From positions 1 to 46,295 of the forward strand of contig QWPW01000002.1 in assembly GCA_003671025.1 (NCBI GenBank): DNA of 46,295 bases. Reading direction: 5' to 3'. Under the pieces are notes generated by a model. It was given only the letters and a program-made list of their open reading frames with translations. It did not search any database and was not told the DNA's origin. Made by a program: the position numbers and the translations under genes. The number at the start of each line of letters is the position of its first letter. The first letter of the stretch is position 1. Shown piece after piece: positions 24,432 to 34,199 of this stretch. Source of the DNA: Planctomycetota bacterium. GTDB taxonomy: Bacteria > Planctomycetota > Phycisphaerae > Phycisphaerales > SM1A02.

Positions 24432-25433
24432 TCACTTCACTTGGACACTGGCCCATTGCGCGAGTTGCGCACTATTCACGACATCCCACGCGCGGCCGTC
24501 GGGCGCGAGGCCCTTTTCAGTCTCGAGCACCTTCGCGATCGGCGCAAATGCGGGATGGCGGAGCACGGCGCGGAGCCACGCCTCACCGCACAGCCCAAGG
24601 CCAATGTGTGCGTGACGATCTTTGCGCGAGGCAAACGGCGCCTCCGAGTCATTCACGTGAATCGCCACGACATGCGCGAGACCGGCTTCCGCGTCGAAGC
24701 GCTGCAACACCGCCCCCGCGTTGGCCGCGGTCGAGCAGTCGTACCCCGCCGCAAACACATGACAAGTGTCGATGCAGAACGCCAGGCGTTCCGGCTCTTT
24801 GACCATGTCACGAATGCGACCGAGATGATGAAACGCGTAGCCGAGGTTGGTTCCGCTTCCCGTGGTGGTCTCGAGTGCGATGCGCACCTTGTAGCCAGCG
24901 AGATCGCGATGAATCGTGTCGATGCTCTGGGCGATGCGTTTGAGTCCATCGAGTTCATCTGCGGAGGGCTCGCAGTCGAGGTCGTTGGGATCTTTTGGTT
25001 TGCGTGCGACACCGGTGGTGCCTGCGAGATGCGCGCCAGGATGCGAGACCGAAGTCATCACGCCGAGCAACTCGCAGCGTTCAAGCTCCGCGCGTTCGCA
25101 TGCGATTGACTTCGCGCGATTGTCGGCGTCGGGCGACGCGAGATTCACCAGATAGCTGTTGTGACTGACGATGCGCGTGCCATCTTCAAACAACGTGCCG
25201 CGACGCGCCGCGGCGAACTCCGACAACTCCTCGTGCGTGAGTGGCTTGGCATTCCACTGCCGTTGATTGCGCGTGAACAGTTGCACCGCGCCCAAACGGA
25301 GAGAGACCGCTTCATCGATGGCGGCGCGCAACGCGCCGGATGTCGAGAGATGAGAACCGATGCGGTAGTGCTCGCATGGCGTCACGTCTTGCTTTGAATC
25401 CATCGTGGTAGTTTTTTGAGAGCGTGTCGTCAT
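24432..25433 (-). CDS. nfo: Endonuclease IV (AP endonuclease, Nfo family)
   Basis: The 333-residue enzyme incises DNA at abasic sites in base excision repair, using three zinc ions. Family blocks are present in order: SHNSYLVNLASPD, ALETTTGSGTNLG (LENTAGqG in most members), CIDTCHVFAAGYD, HVNDS, RHAHIGLG and KVLETEKG, which together carry the His/Asp/Glu metal ligands. The N-terminus is about 20 residues longer than E. coli Nfo; ATG 25403 is an alternative. The chosen ATG overlaps the stop of the FAD-protein gene (ATGA), which implies translational coupling. Confidence 0.93.
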   Translation of the reverse strand: MTTRSQKTTTMDSKQDVTPCEHYRIGSHLSTSGALRAAIDEAVSLRLGAVQLFTRNQRQWNAKPLTHEELSEFAAARRGTLFEDGTRIVSHNSYLVNLASPDADNRAKSIACERAELERCELLGVMTSVSHPGAHLAGTTGVARKPKDPNDLDCEPSADELDGLKRIAQSIDTIHRDLAGYKVRIALETTTGSGTNLGYAFHHLGRIRDMVKEPERLAFCIDTCHVFAAGYDCSTAANAGAVLQRFDAEAGLAHVVAIHVNDSEAPFASRKDRHAHIGLGLCGEAWLRAVLRHPAFAPIAKVLETEKGLAPDGRAWDVVNSAQLAQWASVQVK

Positions 25434-26968
25434 GCCTTGTTTTCTCGATCAATACGCAATTCACTCGCGAGTGACTGCGTCGCAGTGGCGACTTGCACGC
25501 GCAGCTCCGGCACCGCGGTGGATTCCCACACCGAGCCGCGCAAGAGCCCTCCCACGACACGCACGCGAGGCAACAGTGTGTTGTGCGCGGTGATCGGTTG
25601 ACCCGCGCTGTCGACGCGAAGTCCTAAACCGAGTTTGTCGACACTAGCCATGCCGCGACGCAACAGTGCTGCGAGAAGAGTTCGGCTGTTCGCATCATGA
25701 TCGTGGTCGTGCGCGGCATCGTCCGTCTGTGCGAGGTTCATCATCGGCCCTGTGCAGTTGATGACGCGCGCCGCATGAATGGTGCGGGTGGCCGCTGCCT
25801 TTGTGTTCACGGTGAGCGCGACCAACTCGTTGCTCACTGCGCGCATCGACTCGACGGTTCCCGCGAGCAACTCGATGGAGCCTTGCGCGCATTCACGCTC
25901 GATCGACTCGATCAATTCACGCGGCGCGCGATGGCGATGGATTTCCCACATGCTGCGCAATCGATGCATGAAGTACGCGCGGTCGCTCTCGCTCCACGCT
26001 TGCCATGCGGCAATGGTGTGCGGACGCGCGCTGTCGATGGCTGCTTGCCAATCATGTCCTGCACGCAGCAACGCGCGCGCAGCTTCTCGCAACGCGCGAA
26101 AGGCGTGCTGAGGGCTGCGTCGCGATTCTTCTGCGGAAATCACGCTCAATCGCGCACGTGATGCCTCGTCGCTTACCGCGTCTTGCGCACCACGCGCCGA
26201 TGCGTGCGGCAACGGCAACCGACCATGACGCGAGAGCATGAACACCTTTCCGCGATGTCCCCGTCTACGCAACGAACTCACCATGTCCATCGCGGTCAAG
26301 CCGCTGCCCACGAGGACGACCGTGGCATCGGGCGCAATGTCATCGAGCGCGCTCGACGACCACGCATCGGCCGCGAGAACTCGCGGCGCGATGGCCGCAA
26401 CTGCGCGCGCATCAGCGGCGCACCACGGCGGCGATGCTTGCGGGATACCTACTGCGACTATCACACCGTTGGCGCGCACGACGCGTCCCGAAGCGAGCGT
26501 GAGTTTGTAGTGATCACTCGCTGCGCTGAGATCGATGACAGCGTCGCTGACGAACTGCGTTGTCGTGTGCGTGGTTACCCGCGTTGAGTGCGACGCGCTC
26601 TGCGTTGACTCACGCACCGTGTCGACGAGATAGCGTCCATAGAGCGCACGCGGCACGAATGCATCAGGCGCGAATCGCTGGGGAAATGCACGCTGGAGCC
26701 ACTCGTAAAATTCGACGGGTCGCTCGGCATACGCGCCCATGCGCGCCGCCGGAACGTTGAGTAACTGATGATCGTCACACGCGCCATACGCCACACCGAG
26801 CGCCGAGCACGCCGATCGCTCGAACAGACAACACGATCCAATCGCATGACGCGAACACAAATGCGCCAGCGACATCAGTCCGCAAAAACCTCCACCAATC
26901 ACGGCAATTTCGCACTGCGCAGGCGCGGTGTCGTGAAACGCAAAGGGGTCGGTGGATGCGGAGTTCAT
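25430..26968 (-). CDS. FAD/NAD(P)-binding oxidoreductase, YdhS-like
   Basis: The 512-residue protein has an N-terminal dinucleotide-binding motif IAVIGGGFCGLMS (21-33), the segment GVAYGACDDHQLLNVPAARM typical of the NAD_binding_9 family (COG4529, E. coli YdhS), a second GSGLTAMDM motif for NAD(P), and a C-terminal RVINCTGP and RVRVVGGLLRGSVWESTAVPELR. The physiological reaction of this family is not known. The start at 26968 leaves out 45 Arg/Cys-rich residues that lack family similarity. Its stop overlaps the nfo start by 4 nt, and it follows the Gfo/Idh gene after 61 bp in the purL operon direction. Confidence 0.85.
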   Translation of the reverse strand: MNSASTDPFAFHDTAPAQCEIAVIGGGFCGLMSLAHLCSRHAIGSCCLFERSACSALGVAYGACDDHQLLNVPAARMGAYAERPVEFYEWLQRAFPQRFAPDAFVPRALYGRYLVDTVRESTQSASHSTRVTTHTTTQFVSDAVIDLSAASDHYKLTLASGRVVRANGVIVAVGIPQASPPWCAADARAVAAIAPRVLAADAWSSSALDDIAPDATVVLVGSGLTAMDMVSSLRRRGHRGKVFMLSRHGRLPLPHASARGAQDAVSDEASRARLSVISAEESRRSPQHAFRALREAARALLRAGHDWQAAIDSARPHTIAAWQAWSESDRAYFMHRLRSMWEIHRHRAPRELIESIERECAQGSIELLAGTVESMRAVSNELVALTVNTKAAATRTIHAARVINCTGPMMNLAQTDDAAHDHDHDANSRTLLAALLRRGMASVDKLGLGLRVDSAGQPITAHNTLLPRVRVVGGLLRGSVWESTAVPELRVQVATATQSLASELRIDRENKA

Positions 26969-27029
26969 CTCGAACACAATCGCGCAAAGTGATCGAGGCA
27001 TCGCGCCGCGCGCGTGCAACTCACGCAAC

Positions 27030-28109
27030 TCACACCATGCGCGAGCCCGCTGCTTTCGCAGTCGCCACGATGCGCTCTGCGGTACGCACGGCCGCGAATC
27101 CATCTTCGGCGTTCACCAGCGGACGACGATTGCAGCGCACCGCGTCAAGGAAGTCGAGCAGTTGCAACTTGAGCGGCTCGCCCGAACCGACGGCGAGCGG
27201 TTCCATCGCGATCATCTCGAGATAGTTCACGCTCGAAAGATCTTCGCCCTTGATGAGGCGCGCGCGCACATTGGCCAGCTGACTTGCGTTGGCGGTCTTG
27301 CGCACGACCGTGCCCTTTTTCTCCACGAAATCCGCAGAGATGTACGCGTCCTCGCTGATGAGTCGGATCTTGCGTTCAGTCTTGAGCGCCAAGCGACTCG
27401 CGGTCACATTCGCGGTGCAACGCAGTCCATCAGGACCCGCAGGAAACACCAGACGCGCGTTGCACACATCTTCGGCTTCGCCCACCACGCACACGGCATT
27501 GGCGTGAATCTCTTCGGGCTCAGCACCCATGAGCATGAGCAGCACATCGAGATCGTGAATCATCATGTCGAGGACGACACCAACATCGGTGGAACGAAAC
27601 GTCATCGGACTCACGCGATCGATTTCGATGAAGCGCGGACGAATCGTGCCCTTCGCGAGCAACTCGCGTATCGCCACCATCACGGGGTCGTAGCGCACGA
27701 TGTGTCCAACTTGCAACAGCGAACCGGTGCGCTTGGCGGTGTCGGCAATCGCGCGCGCGTCGGCGACATCGGCGGCGAGCGGTTTCTCCACCAGGCACGC
27801 GATGCCTGCTTCAAGCAGCGGTTCAACGATGGCGCGATGTGTGATCGTGGGCGTCGCGACGGTGACTGCATCCACTCCGTGCGCGATGAGTTCTTGCACC
27901 GTGGTGAAGGCGTGGCCGCCCCACTCTTCAACCATCTTGTGCGCGCGATCGGCATTGCCATCGACGACGCCGACGAGATCGCATCCTTCGGTTTGCGCGT
28001 AGAGCCGCGCGTGATGGCGGCCCATCTTGCCCACGCCAATGGTGGCGCAGCGCAGCACTTTCGGCGCGCTCACAGGAGCAATTGACGGCGTCGTGACAGC
28101 ATGGCTCAT
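27030..28109 (-). CDS. Gfo/Idh/MocA-family oxidoreductase
   Basis: The 359-residue enzyme has the Rossmann motif ATIGVGKMG (22-30), the family lysine in VEKPLA (Lys109) and GHIVRYDP (135-142), followed by the two-layer C-terminal domain with HDLD. The VGH..R.nP block is shared with the GnnA-type UDP-GlcNAc 3-dehydrogenases of lipid A biosynthesis and related sugar dehydrogenases, so a nucleotide-sugar substrate is plausible but not proven. The start has a strong GGAGGT (28115-28120) five bases upstream, inside the end of purQ, and overlaps the purQ stop (ATGA). Confidence 0.88.
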   Translation of the reverse strand: MSHAVTTPSIAPVSAPKVLRCATIGVGKMGRHHARLYAQTEGCDLVGVVDGNADRAHKMVEEWGGHAFTTVQELIAHGVDAVTVATPTITHRAIVEPLLEAGIACLVEKPLAADVADARAIADTAKRTGSLLQVGHIVRYDPVMVAIRELLAKGTIRPRFIEIDRVSPMTFRSTDVGVVLDMMIHDLDVLLMLMGAEPEEIHANAVCVVGEAEDVCNARLVFPAGPDGLRCTANVTASRLALKTERKIRLISEDAYISADFVEKKGTVVRKTANASQLANVRARLIKGEDLSSVNYLEMIAMEPLAVGSGEPLKLQLLDFLDAVRCNRRPLVNAEDGFAAVRTAERIVATAKAAGSRMV

Positions 28110-28954
28110 CGCATACCTCCTGCGGTTTCACGCGTGCGCGCGGCGTGCGCGACGGCGTGTTGGAACATTTGCAATCCTGGCGTGGTGCCGCTGCGCTGTG
28201 CTGCGGTGAGACGCGTCCAACGCGGATGCTGCGTCCAATGGAGATAGCGCTCCGGATGCGGCATCAATCCGAACACCAATCCTGAGGCATCGCAGATTCC
28301 CGCGATGCGATTGACCGAGCCGTTGAAGTGATCGCGCGCGCCGTAACGCACCGCGATTTGACCGTTGCCTTCGAGCGCGAGAATCGTCTCTTCATCGGCG
28401 AAGAATCGTCCCTCGCCGTGTGCGCAAGGCATGAGCGCGGTGTCGGCGTCCATCACCAGATTGCGCGTCCACACGCAGCGCGTCCCCGTGGGAATCTCCA
28501 TCGTGGTCCAAATGTCGTTGAAGCGCGCGCCCGCGTTTTGTCCGAGCGCGACAGTCGGTTCGGTGGGCGTTGCACTCCACGACTCGCCCGCGACGGGGCC
28601 GGGCAGCAATCCCGCTTGCACCGCGATTTGAAATCCGTTGCAGGGAGTCATCATGGGCACGCCGCGCGCGATGGCCGCAGCGAGCGCAGGATAAATCGAT
28701 TGGCGAATGAGTGCGGCCATGATGCGTCCCGCAGCAATGTCGTCGCCGTAACTGAATCCGCCGGGAAGTCCGATGAGGTCGTACTCATCGATCGACGAGG
28801 GGGCGCGCGAGAGTCGCGTGAGCAACTCGCTGGTGACATCACATCCCGCGAGCGTGAACGCTTCGCATAGTTCGAGATCGCAGTTGATGCCTGGCGCGGT
28901 GATGACCAACGCTTTGAGCGCGCAACGATTGGTGTGCGAAGAAGAATGGCTCAC
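28106..28954 (-). CDS. purQ: Phosphoribosylformylglycinamidine synthase, glutaminase subunit
   Basis: The 282-residue class I glutamine amidotransferase supplies ammonia to PurL in step four of purine synthesis. It has GLPGGFSYGDDIAAGRI (62-78), the nucleophile Cys105 in TPCNGFQ (most PurQ have GICNGFQ) and the catalytic MPHPER. It is longer than the usual roughly 230 residues, like the PurQ C-terminal module of large PurL proteins. The start is GTG, whose bases overlap the purL stop (GTGA), so translation is coupled to purL. Confidence 0.95.
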   Translation of the reverse strand: MSHSSSHTNRCALKALVITAPGINCDLELCEAFTLAGCDVTSELLTRLSRAPSSIDEYDLIGLPGGFSYGDDIAAGRIMAALIRQSIYPALAAAIARGVPMMTPCNGFQIAVQAGLLPGPVAGESWSATPTEPTVALGQNAGARFNDIWTTMEIPTGTRCVWTRNLVMDADTALMPCAHGEGRFFADEETILALEGNGQIAVRYGARDHFNGSVNRIAGICDASGLVFGLMPHPERYLHWTQHPRWTRLTAAQRSGTTPGLQMFQHAVAHAARTRETAGGMR

Positions 28955-31900
28955 GCGAAACCTCCGCTGGACATTCCGTTACTCCATGCTTCGCCAAGCT
29001 GTGAAACTTTGCAACGCGCGACCGTGCCTGCATGCGCGAGCGTCAGTTCGCCGCTGTTGTCGAACACTCCAATGCGCGCGTGTGGCACATCGCAGAGCGC
29101 CAACGCCAACGTAGGAATGTCTGCTTCGTCGACTTCAAGCAAGTAGCGCGACGAGTCTTCCGCGAAGCAGCGCGCGAGAAATGGAACGTCACCTTCTGCA
29201 GACGTTGCTGTGGGAATGGCCGCAATATCAAGCGATAATCCCAGTCCGCCAGAGAACGCCATCTCCGCCGCGGCAAGGAGCAGGCCACCTTCGCTGCAAT
29301 CATGCGCGGCGCGCACGACTCCGCTGGCGATCGCGCGTGCGACTGCGTGAGCATGCGCGGGACCAGCCGTGAGGCATGGCGTCGGCAAGCGACTCGATGA
29401 AGGCGTGGAACCCGCGAGCATCGTGAAGTGCGAACCGCCCAAACGATTGCTGGTCGTGCCCACAAGAATCAACACCGAACCCGCGCGCTTGCCATCCATC
29501 GACACTGCGCTGGTGTCCTTCACCACTGGCGCGAATCCCGAGATCAACAGCGTCGGTGGAATCTGAATCGTGCGTCCATCTTGGGTCACGAATTGGTTGT
29601 TGAGCGAATCCTTGCCCGAGATGAACGGCGCGCGAAACGCTTTCGCTCCGTCGTAGCACCCTTCGCATGCGCGCACCAACGAACCCATGTTGCGCGGATC
29701 CTTGCAGCTCGGCCAACAGAAGTTGTCGAGGATCGCGATGCGTGTGGGATCAGCGCCGACACACACGAGATTGCGCACGCACTCATCGATTGCGGCCAAC
29801 GCCATCGCGTATGGATCCGCACCCAATCCTGTGGCCAGCCCATTGGCGATGGCCAACGCGCGATCAGAATTTTTCTTCGGACGAATCACCGCCGCGTCGC
29901 CAGGGCCACCGCTCGATGTTCCCACTGCAACGCCAACGAGTGGCTTGAGCACGCTCGAGCCTTGCACTTCGTGGTCGTACTGGCGAATGATCCACGCCTT
30001 GCTGGCAATGTTGGGATGCGCCAACAATGATTCGAGCACGCGTAACGCATCTGCTGGAGTTTGCGCGAGGTCGCGCGAAAATTTCGGGGCACGTTTGGGC
30101 GCGCGTTGTTGCGCCGCCCACGATGCGTCCCACACCGCATCACGCACGGGCATGGGAATCGCACCGTGCAAAAACGTGCAGGAAAGACTGCCCACCAGCG
30201 TGCCGTGCCAGTGCAGATTGATTTCGCCGTTGTCGGAACCGAACGTTCCGAGGTTGCACCACTCGACGCCGTGATCCGCGCAAATCACTGCGAGTTCAGC
30301 GAGGTGTTCATGCGCGACCGCGAGCACGAGTCGCTCTTGCGCTTCGCTGATCCACACTTCGGTTGGCGAAAGTCCGTCGTACTTCGTGGGCGCGCGATCG
30401 AGATGCACGGTCGCGCCGATCTCGCTTGCCATCTCACCAACCGCGCTAGAAAATCCGCCCGCGCCGCAATCGGTGAGGCCACCGAAGAGCGGACCTTGCG
30501 CGCGATCGCGCATCGCGAGAATCGCGTCGAGCACTTTCTTCTCAGTGATCGCGTTGCCGATTTGCACTGCGTGACTGAACTCATCCGCATGTGTGTCGGT
30601 GAGTTCGGCGCTGGAAAAAGTCGCGCCATGAATTCCATCACGACCAGTGCGACCACCCACCGCGATGATCGCATCGCCCGCCTTAGTCACGCCCTTCACG
30701 CACGAGCGCGGCATGATGCCGATGCAGCCGCAGTACACCAACGGGTTGCCCACGTAGTTGTCATCGAAATACACCGCGCCGTTGAGCGTGGGAATTCCCA
30801 TGCGATTTCCGTAGTCGCGCACACCAGCGACGACTTGCGTGAGCACGCGCTTGGGATCGAGACAACCTTGCGGAATCTCCGCAACGTCGGGATACGCGAC
30901 GCAAAACACATCGGTGGCTGCGATCGGTTTCGCGCCCAGTCCCGTGCCCATGATGTCGCGAATGCATCCGCCGATGCCCGTAGCCGCGCCGCCGTAAGGC
31001 TCGATCGCGCTGGGGCGATTGTGGGTTTCACACTTGAAACAAATCGCGTCGTCATCATCGAAGGCCACAACCCCCGAGTTGTCGACAAACACCGAGAGAC
31101 ACCAATCGATTCCGTCGGCGATCAACTCGTGCGTCGCCGCGGCGACGGTGGACTTGAGGAGATTGCGCACGGTCACGGTGCCGTCAGCGCTCACTTCATG
31201 ATTGGGCCGCTTCGCCGCGTCGTCCACCAACGACCACTGACCTTCAAACGCGGGATCACTCGACAGTTCGCGGTAACGCACCGACGACTTGAGCGTCTTG
31301 TGCACGCAGTGTTCGCTCCACGTTTGCGCCAGCGTTTCCATTTCAATCTCGCGCGGCTCGCGGCCGAGACGGCGATATTCGGCTTGAATTGCCTTCATTT
31401 CGTCGAGTGACAGAAAGTAATGTCCCTCGCGCGACAGGCGCTCGAGCTCGGCATCCTTCAGTTTGGTGAGCGCGACATCGCGCACGACCAACTTGTATGG
31501 CTTGCCCACGGCGAACGCGTTGGGGAAGTACGGCTCGGTGTGAATCGCGTGAATGACGGGGTTCGCCAGCAAGCGTTCGCCCACCGTTTTCGCAACGACG
31601 CGATCGACTCCATGGAGGTCGTAGCGGTCGCCGGTGCGCACTTCGACAGAGCGTCCTGTGAGCAACAAGATCGCCGCCTGCACACTCTCCGCTGCGGCAT
31701 CGGTCACGCCCGCAAGCGGATGAACTTCGACCACTGCCGAACCAGGCGCGACAGAGGGACGACTCGCGCGCGTCGAACAATGAATCTCCGCACTCTGCGT
31801 GACGCAGTCGGCGAGCAACTCGTTGGCGATGCGATCGACCTCGCTTCCCGTGAGCGCGCCTTGAATGAGATAGACCGCAGTGTGCTCGACGCGTTTGGGC

Positions 31901-32043
31901 GAACGAGAGAGTCCCAGTGTCTCGATGGCCTTGGCCACGGCGCCACCACGAGGATCCGGTTGCCCGCGCCGCGGTCGAACCTCGATGCGATGAATGACGA
32001 GTTGGGTCGACACGGACGGTGGTGCAGCGGGTGCGATGGGCAT
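28951..32043 (-). CDS. purL: Phosphoribosylformylglycinamidine synthase with fused PurS-like domains
   Basis: The 1030-residue protein makes FGAM from FGAR, ATP and glutamine-derived ammonia. Residues about 15-95 (VIHRIEVRPRRG..D) and 105-175 (VVEVHPLAGVTD.A) look like two successive PurS modules. They are followed by the PurL synthetase with TWSEHCVHKT near 241-250, FKCETHNRPSA, GGLTDCGAGGFSS and the second AIRS-like half ending in HDCSEGGLL. So PurS is built in while PurQ stays separate. ATG 32043 was chosen because the upstream 38 residues from ATG 32157 look unrelated to the family. Neither site has a clear ribosome site. It is the first gene of the five-gene operon. Confidence 0.93.
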   Translation of the reverse strand: MPIAPAAPPSVSTQLVIHRIEVRPRRGQPDPRGGAVAKAIETLGLSRSPKRVEHTAVYLIQGALTGSEVDRIANELLADCVTQSAEIHCSTRASRPSVAPGSAVVEVHPLAGVTDAAAESVQAAILLLTGRSVEVRTGDRYDLHGVDRVVAKTVGERLLANPVIHAIHTEPYFPNAFAVGKPYKLVVRDVALTKLKDAELERLSREGHYFLSLDEMKAIQAEYRRLGREPREIEMETLAQTWSEHCVHKTLKSSVRYRELSSDPAFEGQWSLVDDAAKRPNHEVSADGTVTVRNLLKSTVAAATHELIADGIDWCLSVFVDNSGVVAFDDDDAICFKCETHNRPSAIEPYGGAATGIGGCIRDIMGTGLGAKPIAATDVFCVAYPDVAEIPQGCLDPKRVLTQVVAGVRDYGNRMGIPTLNGAVYFDDNYVGNPLVYCGCIGIMPRSCVKGVTKAGDAIIAVGGRTGRDGIHGATFSSAELTDTHADEFSHAVQIGNAITEKKVLDAILAMRDRAQGPLFGGLTDCGAGGFSSAVGEMASEIGATVHLDRAPTKYDGLSPTEVWISEAQERLVLAVAHEHLAELAVICADHGVEWCNLGTFGSDNGEINLHWHGTLVGSLSCTFLHGAIPMPVRDAVWDASWAAQQRAPKRAPKFSRDLAQTPADALRVLESLLAHPNIASKAWIIRQYDHEVQGSSVLKPLVGVAVGTSSGGPGDAAVIRPKKNSDRALAIANGLATGLGADPYAMALAAIDECVRNLVCVGADPTRIAILDNFCWPSCKDPRNMGSLVRACEGCYDGAKAFRAPFISGKDSLNNQFVTQDGRTIQIPPTLLISGFAPVVKDTSAVSMDGKRAGSVLILVGTTSNRLGGSHFTMLAGSTPSSSRLPTPCLTAGPAHAHAVARAIASGVVRAAHDCSEGGLLLAAAEMAFSGGLGLSLDIAAIPTATSAEGDVPFLARCFAEDSSRYLLEVDEADIPTLALALCDVPHARIGVFDNSGELTLAHAGTVARCKVSQLGEAWSNGMSSGGFA

Positions 32044-32216
32044 GGAATTGGCAACGCGAGGGGAAACGCTGAGTGTAGGAAAACCCCACGGTTTCCGCTG
32101 CAAAACAGACGCATCGTCTTCGTGTCCGCGTCGCTCAACCGAGATCAATTCACTCATGCGAACCAAGCGCCAATTCCCGTCAACGCATAATTGATGGAGC
32201 GATTCGATAGCGCGAT

Positions 32217-32256
32217 GAAAGAAAATCCCCGCGCCTGAGGGAAGTCAGGCGCGGGG
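32217..32256 (-). terminator. Intrinsic terminator of the first porin gene
   Basis: A perfect 12-bp stem (CCCCGCGCCTGA with TCAGGCGCGGGG, 32227-32256) with a 6-nt loop is followed on the minus strand by ATTTTCTTTC. It lies 65 bp after the porin stop and shields purL. Confidence 0.92.
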
Positions 32257-32320
32257 CGATGAGGGTCGTTGTTGAATCAGTCGTGGGTTTGATTGATCGT
32301 GAAGCGTCGCGATGCGCGCG

Positions 32321-33913
32321 TCAGAACATCAACTGCAATTGCGTGCGGAAGACAAGCTCGCCTCCCTCACCCGAGGGACGCCAACCGTTAGCGGTGTTGT
32401 CCCACACGCCATCGAACGAATCGAACGCGATGCCGAAGTCGCAGCTCCACTTGAGGTCTTCGCCATCGATGTACGAATTCACGCCGATGGTCATGATCGA
32501 GAGAAGGTTTCCGTTACTCAACTCCGCCGCTGCCGGAATGCGCGCGATGTTAGGGATGTTTACGTCACCGATTTCGTAACGTGCAAACAGCTCCCATTTC
32601 GGTGCGCAATAGAACGAGCCTTGGATCACGCCGCCCCACACACTGTTGCCGCCGATGTTCGTCGGTGAGGTCGCGAATGGACCTTGGATGTACGCCTGTC
32701 CCGATTCGAGATGCATGTAGGTGAAGCTCGCGAAAAGCGTTCCGCCGCCATACATCGCACTCGCGTCGATCGTCGCGCCGAACCACTCATTCGGTGGGCC
32801 CGAAGGGCTGACCGAGCCAAGATCGGGATCACCAGATTGCCAGTTGACCGCGGTGCCGATCATGAGCGCGTACTCATCGCCGGGAGGACTAGTCATCGTT
32901 TCAAACTGATGCCACTGCCCTGCGATTTTCCACTCATTGCGCAACGTGAGCGCGTAGTCCACTCCATCGCTTTCCCACGGAGAACCAAGCGGTTCCGATC
33001 CTGCAGCCTTGAGCAAGCCGTAAACATTGTCACTGCCACCGTTGGAGGCGGCGAACATCGAGCGAATGTCATCGCTGACCCACGCGAGTTCGATGCCTTG
33101 CGAACGACCGATGCCTAAGTGTTCGACGATGGTCGAACGCGCGACGGCAAGGAGATGCTGTCGATCAACGAGTTGCTCGCGCGCGAAAGGCAGCTTGAAT
33201 TGCCCCATGCGCAGAGCGAAACCTTCACCGAGCTCAGTGCGAATGTAAGCGTCGAGCAAACGAAACGACGAACCTTGATCACCGAGATTGGTCACGGGAT
33301 CTTCGCCAATCGGAATGTCGCCGATGTTGGTGAACTCGCCTTTGAGTTTGTACTGGAACTCGCGACCGAGGACGTGTCCGCTGAGTTCGAGGATCGTGCC
33401 GGGCAACTCGAAGCCCGAGATATTTTCGCGCGTGTCCGAAAGTGCGGCGGGCGCGCTCGGGCCAGTGCCCGCGTTACCGTTGGGCACGTAGCCGTAGATG
33501 AATCGCGTCTGCACGGTCCCGCTCACGTCTAAGCGAAAGCGGCCATCGGCACTCTCGAGAAAGAATCCGTTGTTCCATCCCGCGGTCATTCCCGAGGACT
33601 GCAACGAATTGCGTGACTCGCTGTCGGCGAGCACATCGGAAACGATGGAGCGAATTTCGTTCGCACGCGCTTCGGTGAGCCAGCCGTCACCTTCCGCCTT
33701 GCGCAACGTGACCACTTCGCCCGCAAGCTCGCGGTTGGAAGTTTCCAACGCCTCGATGCGTTTGACGAGATCATCGACTGAGGGCGACGCGTCTTGCGCG
33801 CGTGCGACTCCAGCCAAGCCGAGCGCCGCCAACATGAGTGGCGTGAGCAGCGGTCGCGGAATTCGGTAAAGGCGACGGAGGGTCGCGCACGTCCTGTGCT
33901 GTTTCGTTGGCAT
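32321..33913 (-). CDS. Outer-membrane porin, phosphate-selective porin O/P-like
   Basis: The 530-residue protein has a signal peptide (ending GVARAQ, about residue 40), a short coiled coil (SVDDLVKRIEALETSNREL, 43-61), a conserved linker GDGWLTEARANEIR and DVLADSESRNSLQ, and a beta barrel with the porin O/P hallmark RMGQFKLPFAREQ and a C-terminal LMF. Terminal Phe fits Bam recognition. The coiled coil may bind the cell wall, as SLH-type leaders do in other porins (inference). AAGGAGAAGG fixes the start at 33913. It is a paralog of the next gene upstream; both have a terminator of their own, so they are expressed separately. Confidence 0.88.
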   Translation of the reverse strand: MPTKQHRTCATLRRLYRIPRPLLTPLMLAALGLAGVARAQDASPSVDDLVKRIEALETSNRELAGEVVTLRKAEGDGWLTEARANEIRSIVSDVLADSESRNSLQSSGMTAGWNNGFFLESADGRFRLDVSGTVQTRFIYGYVPNGNAGTGPSAPAALSDTRENISGFELPGTILELSGHVLGREFQYKLKGEFTNIGDIPIGEDPVTNLGDQGSSFRLLDAYIRTELGEGFALRMGQFKLPFAREQLVDRQHLLAVARSTIVEHLGIGRSQGIELAWVSDDIRSMFAASNGGSDNVYGLLKAAGSEPLGSPWESDGVDYALTLRNEWKIAGQWHQFETMTSPPGDEYALMIGTAVNWQSGDPDLGSVSPSGPPNEWFGATIDASAMYGGGTLFASFTYMHLESGQAYIQGPFATSPTNIGGNSVWGGVIQGSFYCAPKWELFARYEIGDVNIPNIARIPAAAELSNGNLLSIMTIGVNSYIDGEDLKWSCDFGIAFDSFDGVWDNTANGWRPSGEGGELVFRTQLQLMF

Positions 33914-34069
33914 CCTGCCTTCTCCTTCGAAGTCGGTGCGACGCACCGTGTGCAGAATTATCGACAAGCACGCGGCGGTCTCTCCACAATCAACTCGACG
34001 GTGATGGTCGCGCACACGCATCGCAACGTGCGTGACACGCATCGCGCGAGCGCGCACATCGACTCACGC

Positions 34070-34108
34070 GCAAAAACAAAAGCGGCCGCCCCGTTAGAGG
34101 GCGGCCGC
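34070..34108 (-). terminator. Intrinsic terminator of the second porin gene
   Basis: A perfect 10-bp stem (GCGGCCGCCC with GGGCGGCCGC, 34082-34108), loop CGTTAGA, followed on the minus strand by TTTTGTTTTTG. It lies about 90 bp after the porin stop. Confidence 0.92.
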
Positions 34109-34199
34109 CTGAGCCGATTCTGCGTTCACTCGAAAGTGTTCGCAAAGAAGGGTGGATTGCTCGCTGAGTCAGGCGAACCTGCTCAAGGAACAAGTCAAA

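Noticed and set aside
23361-25109. A 582-codon open frame on the plus strand
   Set aside because: It lies antisense to the TPR lipoprotein and endonuclease IV genes, is Arg/His-rich and has no domain. It is a by-product of GC-rich coding sequence.
26952-28085. A 377-codon open frame on the plus strand
   Set aside because: Antisense to the Gfo/Idh oxidoreductase gene and composed of His/Arg-rich sequence.
30061-31410. A 449-codon open frame on the plus strand
   Set aside because: Antisense to purL, Arg/His-rich, no recognisable motif.
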